Shown here: positions 32,200-36,046 of the stretch, piece after piece
How the letters are laid out: each line of letters opens with the position of its first letter
How positions within the stretch are numbered: the stretch's first letter is position 1
Source of the DNA: Treponema sp.
Lineage (GTDB): Bacteria; Spirochaetota; Spirochaetia; Treponematales; Treponemataceae
Length of the DNA: 36,046 bases
NCBI GenBank assembly: GCA_018385415.1
Contig: JAHAZA010000051.1
Span: 1 to 36,046, forward strand
Direction of reading: 5' to 3'
Translations under genes and position numbers: made by a program
Notes under the pieces: model-generated
The model's input: only the letters and a program-made list of their open reading frames with translations
The model's database searches: none
Told to the model about the DNA's origin: nothing

Positions 32200-32286
32200 A
32201 TGCAAGCCTCCCTTAATCAAATTTCAGCATCAAGCTGATTGAGTACGGGAGACGCCGCCTGGGAATCAGGCACTTCCAATAAATGA

Positions 32287-32315
32287 ATTATAGCACATTT
32301 TATGTATAGTATCTA
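32287..32315 (-). promoter_or_regulatory. promoter of toxin gene 1
   Basis: On the minus strand TAGATA (32310-32315) and a perfect TATAAT (32287-32292) are 17 bases apart. Transcription should start about 32279, giving a leader of about 80 bases. The same promoter occurs at 32687-32715 for copy 2 and is missing from copy 3. Confidence 0.65.
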
Positions 32316-32414
32316 TATGTAGAGTGCAATTTTTGGTTTGACGTACCTGTCGGTTTTTGAAATTGAAGGTTTCTGAAAATTGACGGTGGCGGGAAATTGT
32401 GATATATTAGAAGA

Positions 32415-32500
32415 AAGGAAGCGCCCGATATCGTCGGTCGTCTCCACTTGTTTGCAAAGGCTGCCCTGTGCTTGTGGAAAACTTAGGGCGGCTTTATTTT
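32415..32500 (+). ncRNA. candidate antitoxin small RNA, copy 2
   Basis: Same promoter (TTGACG 32380-32385, TATATT 32403-32408) and same conserved 5' part as copy 1 with a few substitutions. The segment before and in the terminator differs: GCTGCCCT (32460-32467) pairs with AGGGCGGC (32485-32492) around a new 17-base loop. It still overlaps the toxin 2 mRNA end. This is the only copy with a changed hairpin loop. Confidence 0.65.
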
Positions 32501-32599
32501 TTACTCTTTATTATTGTTATAATATGAGAGCACTGCTATAACTGTCATAATCAGCGTAGCAACACAAGTTACCAGCGCAATAATTTCTGAACGAGTCAT
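32501..32599 (-). CDS. 32-residue membrane peptide, candidate type I toxin (copy 2)
   Basis: Same length and ribosome site as copy 1 (AAGGGAGG at 32607-32614). It begins MTRSEIIALV and ends VLSYYNNNKE, differing from copy 1 at only a few residues (Cys to Arg at 3, Leu to Val near 23, Lys to Asn at 28). Preserved length and reading frame, with mostly silent changes between copies, argue that the peptide is translated. The leader and promoter are conserved. Confidence 0.7.
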   Translation of the reverse strand: MTRSEIIALVTCVATLIMTVIAVLSYYNNNKE

Positions 32600-32814
32600 A
32601 TGCAAGCCTCCCTTAATCAAATTTCAGCACCAAGCTGATTGAGTACGGGAGACGCCGCCTGGGAATCAGGCACTTCCAATAAATGAATTATAACACATTT
32701 TTTGTATAGTATCTATATGTAGAGTGTGATTTTTGGTTTGACGTACCTGTCGGTTTTTGAAATTGAAGGTTTCTGAAAATTGACGGTGGCGGGAAATTGT
32801 GATATATTAAAAGA

Positions 32815-32896
32815 AAGGAAGCGCCCGATTCCGTCGGTCGTCTCCACATAAGCTATATAAGCCGCCGTGGGTTCAATCAGGGCGGCTTTATTTTTT
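32815..32896 (+). ncRNA. orphan antitoxin small RNA, copy 3
   Basis: Complete promoter (TTGACG 32780-32785, TATATT 32803-32808), conserved 5' part, and terminator hairpin AAGCCGCC/GGCGGCTT (32859-32866, 32881-32888) with T-tract. The hairpin loop matches copy 1 (GTTCAATCAGGG), not copy 2. The convergent toxin gene is truncated, so this RNA has no partner of its own. Confidence 0.6.
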
Positions 32897-32966
32897 ACTC
32901 TTTATTATTGTTATAATATGAGAGCACTGCAATAACTGTCATAATCAGCGTAGCAACACAAGTTAC
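32895..32966 (-). pseudogene. truncated toxin gene, copy 3
   Basis: The last 23 codons plus stop of the membrane peptide remain in frame and intact (ending VLSYYNNNKE), but the start codon, ribosome site, leader and promoter are gone. Identity to the other copies ends at about 32966, where unrelated sequence with a hairpin begins. Confidence 0.8.
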
Positions 32967-32979
32967 TGTAGTATTTTTA

Positions 32980-33005
32980 TATTCACCGCAAAAATGCGGT
33001 GAATA
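32980..33005. repeat. perfect hairpin next to the array end
   Basis: TATTCACCGCA (32980-32990) and TGCGGTGAATA (32995-33005) form a perfect 11-bp stem with an AAAA loop, 14 bases beyond the break point of copy 3. No T-tract follows on either strand, so it is not a standard terminator. The rest of 33006-33093 is the upstream region of the next gene, with nothing else recognised. Confidence 0.65.
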
Positions 33006-33093
33006 ACCTTTCCAATCTCCGCATATAGCAGAATTCAAAAAATTATGCTTAAATAAAACCATCAAATTCCCTCAAACCAAGGAGACCCAAAAC

Positions 33094-33651
33094 ATGAAAA
33101 AAGATTTCGGAAAACAGACATGGCTTTACCCGATGCCAGTATTCATCATCGGAACATACGATAAAGACGGAAATGCAGATCTTATGAACGCTGCGTGGGG
33201 CGGAATTTTCAACAGCAACCAGATCTGTATCTGCGTGGACAAAAGTCACAAGACAACAAAGAATGTAAAAGAAACAAAAGCCTTTACTGTAAGCATTGCC
33301 GACGTAGAAAATCTTACAGCTTGCGATTATGTAGGAATCGTTTCTGCAAATGACACTCCGGACAAAATCGCAAAATCAGGCTTCCATCTTACAAAAAGCA
33401 AATTCGTAAATGCACCAGTTGTTGACGAACTTAAAATGGTTCTTGAATGCGAGATGGTAAGCTACAACGAAGAAACAGAACAGCTTATCGGAAACATCAT
33501 CAATGTTGCAGCCGATGATTCTGTTTTAACAGACGGTAAAATCGATCCTTCAAAGTTCAATCCAATAACTTATGATTCTGTAAATCATAATTACATCGCT
33601 TTAGGTTCAGTTGCCGGAAAAGCATTCGATGCCGGAAAGGCGTTGAAATAA
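33094..33651 (+). CDS. flavin reductase-like (FMN-binding) protein
   Basis: 185 residues. 'YPMPVFIIGTYDKDGNADLMNAAWGGIFNS' marks the flavin-reductase-like split barrel, with 'ICICVDKSHKTTKNVKET' and 'VSANDTPDKIAKSGFHLTKS' after it. Such proteins bind FMN and reduce it or another electron acceptor. AAGGAG precedes ATG 33094. It lies alone after the toxin array, 46 bases before the DUF1963 gene. Specific substrate unknown. Confidence 0.85.
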   Translation: MKKDFGKQTWLYPMPVFIIGTYDKDGNADLMNAAWGGIFNSNQICICVDKSHKTTKNVKETKAFTVSIADVENLTACDYVGIVSANDTPDKIAKSGFHLTKSKFVNAPVVDELKMVLECEMVSYNEETEQLIGNIINVAADDSVLTDGKIDPSKFNPITYDSVNHNYIALGSVAGKAFDAGKALK

Positions 33652-33697
33652 TTTTCAAAGTGCAAAACAAAATCTCATGATGTGAAAATATAAAGCA

Positions 33698-35344
33698 ATG
33701 AAAGAAAAAATTTATAACCTAATTTTTGCATGTCTGTTGATAATATTAAGCATGCTGTTTTTCCCTGTGGGAGTCCTGGCAGAAGTTATTCCGAGTATAA
33801 AAATTCTTTTTGTGATTTATTTTATTTTGTATGTTGCAGCAGGATATGTTTATTTCTGGATAAATATTATTGGAGCAAGAAAATATTGGGTTAATGCACT
33901 TTTAATAACACTGCTTTTTGTTTTCATTTCATGTCTTGTTCAGAATGTCTGGTTTAATATTAGTGAATCAAAAATTACAGTAATTCACTCTTTGATTAAT
34001 CTTGCAGTAAGTGAAGGTCTTGCAACTGCAGGATTTTTTGCAGCATATCTGGTTTTGACTATCAGATGCAGGATTGAGAAAAGCTATGACGGCTATTACA
34101 TTATTGGTCGTTCAACTAAAGTTCGTGTTACAAAGATTACAACTATCATCTTCTGGTTAATGCTTCCTGTTTTTATTTTCTTTGCAGTTTTTTCATGTGC
34201 AAGACCAAATGATAGATATATTCCAGGAACTGTTCTATTTTCTATGTTTGCACTTATGTGTATTTTAATGCTCATTACCCAGGCAATTCCAAATGCAAAA
34301 GTTAAAAATTCAAAAATCTGGCTTAGAAAAGGTTTTGCTTTTTATGAACATGATTTGAGTGAGTATAAATCATCTTACTGTTCTACAAGCGGTTATTATA
34401 TTTTGACTTTCAGTGATAAGGAATATAAAATTCCTTCAGAATGTGTTAATCTCGGCTTTCTTCTTAAACTTCTTGAGCAGGTTCACAATCCTTACAATAA
34501 CGAAGTCAATGTTGAGAAATTAATTTCTTACATAAAGAAAGAAACTAAAAAGCCAGCTGTAAATCTCATTCCTGATACTGAATCAGTACTTGATATTTTT
34601 ATTTCTAAAATTGGCGGGCTCCCATATTGGGATTTTAAAAAGGAATATCCGGTTGACGAAGATGGCGTTAAGATGCAGCTTCTGTGTCAGCTTAATTTTA
34701 GTGAGTGTAAAGTCAAAAATACTGTTTTACCAAAGTCCGGTATCCTTCAGTTTTTCATTTCAGAAAAAGATTCTCTTTATGGTGTGAATTTTGAAGACCA
34801 GACAGTTCAGAAAAACTGGCGGGTTGTATATCACGCAAGAATTGATAAAAAATTAACAGCTGACAAAATCAAAAAACTGAATATTAATGAATATGTGGAC
34901 GAAAATAAAACTCCGATTTTAAAACATTGTGCTCTTAAATTTGTGCAGGCAGAATCTTATTTGCCTTCAAATATTCTTAAGTTTGAAGAGCTTCTTACAA
35001 AGGGGGTAGAAAAAGTTTCAAAGACATATTTTAAAGGTTCTGTTTTTGATTTACTTGGTCCGACAAATTTGAATCCTTATGCAGAAAAATTTTACAGAAC
35101 ATTTTCTTGCAATGAAAATTCTATGTTATCTTATCCAGAGTTTTGTCAGGATGATCCACGAGAAAATCTGACTGCTAAAGAAGCAAAGTATTTTGATACT
35201 GTCCTCCTTCAGCTTGTTTCTTCTTGTGGTGACAGAAATATTATGAGTTGGGGCGATGGTGGAATTGCGAATTTCTTTATAAACTCAAAAGCATTAAAAG
35301 AAAAAGACTTTTCAAAAATTTTATATAACTGGGATTGTTTCTAG
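33698..35344 (+). CDS. membrane protein with C-terminal DUF1963 (YwqG-like) domain
   Basis: 548 residues. Residues 1-230 hold about seven hydrophobic segments. A soluble part follows; from about residue 295 it matches DUF1963: 'ISKIGGLPYWDFKKEYPVDE', 'LLCQLNFSE', 'LPKSGILQFFISEKDSLYGV', 'QKNWRVVYHARID', and the terminal 'MSWGDGGIANFFINSKALKE' then 'DFSKILYNWDC'. YwqG-like domains are normally found as soluble stand-alone proteins of unknown function; attachment to a membrane domain is unusual. No good ribosome site precedes ATG 33698. It precedes the CPBP-like gene by 9 bases, so the two are probably co-transcribed. Confidence 0.82.
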   Translation: MKEKIYNLIFACLLIILSMLFFPVGVLAEVIPSIKILFVIYFILYVAAGYVYFWINIIGARKYWVNALLITLLFVFISCLVQNVWFNISESKITVIHSLINLAVSEGLATAGFFAAYLVLTIRCRIEKSYDGYYIIGRSTKVRVTKITTIIFWLMLPVFIFFAVFSCARPNDRYIPGTVLFSMFALMCILMLITQAIPNAKVKNSKIWLRKGFAFYEHDLSEYKSSYCSTSGYYILTFSDKEYKIPSECVNLGFLLKLLEQVHNPYNNEVNVEKLISYIKKETKKPAVNLIPDTESVLDIFISKIGGLPYWDFKKEYPVDEDGVKMQLLCQLNFSECKVKNTVLPKSGILQFFISEKDSLYGVNFEDQTVQKNWRVVYHARIDKKLTADKIKKLNINEYVDENKTPILKHCALKFVQAESYLPSNILKFEELLTKGVEKVSKTYFKGSVFDLLGPTNLNPYAEKFYRTFSCNENSMLSYPEFCQDDPRENLTAKEAKYFDTVLLQLVSSCGDRNIMSWGDGGIANFFINSKALKEKDFSKILYNWDCF

Positions 35345-35353
35345 GAGACGAAA

Positions 35354-36046
35354 ATGGAAAACGAAAATAAACTTTCAATATTACTGCCGGTTCGCATTGC
35401 TATGTTTGCTGTGATTTTCTCTGGTGCATCTATCTTTATGAACAAGTCGCTGGCTGAGCTTTCAAGCTAGTGGTCAATAATTGCAAGTGCCGTAAACATT
35501 GTAACGATTTTTCTCATTGTGCTTGTTGCAAAAAATTCCGGTCTTACTTATTGGAAGGTCATCAATTATGAAAAAGGAAAAACAAATGCCTCTCAGATAA
35601 TTGTAATGACTTTGATTATTCTTGGCGTAGGAATAGCTGGAATGTATCTTGCAGGTCTTATCTGCTATCAGAAAATTCCTTATGCACCTTCAGTGATGAT
35701 CGCTCCGGTTCCTGTGATTTTTGCAGTTGTAAATTTGCTTGTGCTTCCAGTAACAACTGCGTTTGCAGAAGACGGTCTTTATCTTGGCTGCGGTGTAAAT
35801 CAGATTCAGAATAAAGCTGTGGCAATTATTGTTCCAGGAATTTTATTTGCCCTTCAGCACAGTTTCATTCCACTTTTGATTGATCCCCTTTTTATGCTTT
35901 ACAGATTTCTGTCCTTTCTTCCGCTTACAATTTTACTGTGCTGGAATTATCACAAAAACAGAAATCCTCTTCCAATTATGATCGGACATTCTGCAATTGA
36001 TTTGATGACTGCAGCGCAGATTCTTGCAACTTCAATGATTCCCGGT
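35354..36046 (+). pseudogene. CPBP-type membrane protease gene interrupted by TAG (runs off the right edge)
   Basis: ATG 35354 follows GGAGACGAAA. The frame reads MENENKLSILLPVRIAMFAV... to Ser38, then meets TAG at 35468-35470, and continues open without another stop for 192 codons to the window edge. After the stop come several membrane segments and CPBP/CAAX-protease-like motifs: 'FAEDGLYLG' (in place of EExxxR), 'FALQH' (FxxxH) and 'IGHSAID'. A CAG-to-TAG change would explain it. It is either a recent pseudogene, a sequencing error or a read-through gene. The Arg of motif 1 is absent, so activity would be doubtful even if read through. Confidence 0.75.

Larger units (their letters stand above)
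31975..32966. repeat. three tandem copies of a ~400-bp convergent toxin/RNA unit
   Basis: The same module starts at 31982, 32380 and 32780 (TTGACG of each RNA promoter), periods 398 and 400. Copies share nearly identical promoter, RNA, hairpin, peptide gene and peptide promoter. Copy 3 is cut off at 32966 inside the peptide gene. High identity over the unit suggests recent duplication. No transposase is present. Confidence 0.9.

Noticed and set aside
31975..32966. CRISPR or simple transposon repeats
   Set aside because: Units are ~400 bp, contain promoters, a peptide gene and a shared terminator, and have no short repeat-spacer pattern or transposase.

Overview
The window looks like chromosomal DNA of a spirochaete, most probably a host-associated Treponema. 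It is AT-rich with Gram-negative envelope genes: lipoproteins with spirochaete-style lipoboxes, two outer-membrane barrels and a polysaccharide deacetylase. It also carries one long single-chain PurL, an FMN-riboswitch rib operon and MgtE. The genus is inferred from protein style; no rRNA is present. I saw no tRNA, rRNA, CRISPR array or transposase gene. Layout: 1-7.7 kb is a loose mixture: a lipoprotein, an XRE regulator, two alpha/beta hydrolases, rsmG, a zinc-ribbon membrane protein, a deacetylase, a small acidic protein and a membrane-anchored HTH protein. It includes a 20-codon stump of an FMN reductase gene cut off at the end of rsmG. 7.7-11.9 kb (minus strand) is the riboflavin operon ribD-ribE-ribBA-ribH, led by a promoter, a clear FMN riboswitch and a terminator that abuts the ribD start codon; a 137-bp imperfect palindrome lies between ribBA and ribH. 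11.9-17.4 kb holds an EAL phosphodiesterase with a degenerate GGDEF domain, a META-domain lipoprotein, a small membrane protein and an 829-residue lipoprotein. 17.4-24.4 kb has mgtE, preceded by a 24-codon leader ORF, diverging from purL, then a thioredoxin-fold lipoprotein. 24.4-31.9 kb carries an omptin-like protease with RluA and a methyltransferase (minus strand), a DUF3943 barrel protein, pyrF and a fused pyrK-pyrD. 31.97-32.97 kb is the most unusual part: three tandem copies of a ~400-bp unit. In each unit a small RNA with a strong promoter on the plus strand converges on a 32-residue single-membrane-segment peptide gene on the minus strand, both ending in one shared terminator hairpin. 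This is the architecture of a type I toxin-antitoxin system; the third copy keeps the RNA but has lost the toxin start. 33.1-36.0 kb has a flavin-reductase-like protein, a membrane-anchored DUF1963 protein and a CPBP-type membrane protease gene broken by an in-frame TAG. Two signals recur. First, seven genes without a Shine-Dalgarno sequence have a -10-like hexamer ending 6-7 bases before the start codon, which predicts leaderless mRNAs. Second, several intergenic regions hold long imperfect palindromes or exact dyads placed on promoters (deacetylase, purL, mgtE), suggesting dedicated regulation. Nucleotide supply is the main metabolic theme (FMN/FAD, purine step 4, last pyrimidine steps), and FMN made by the rib operon is the expected cofactor of the PyrD half of PyrKD.
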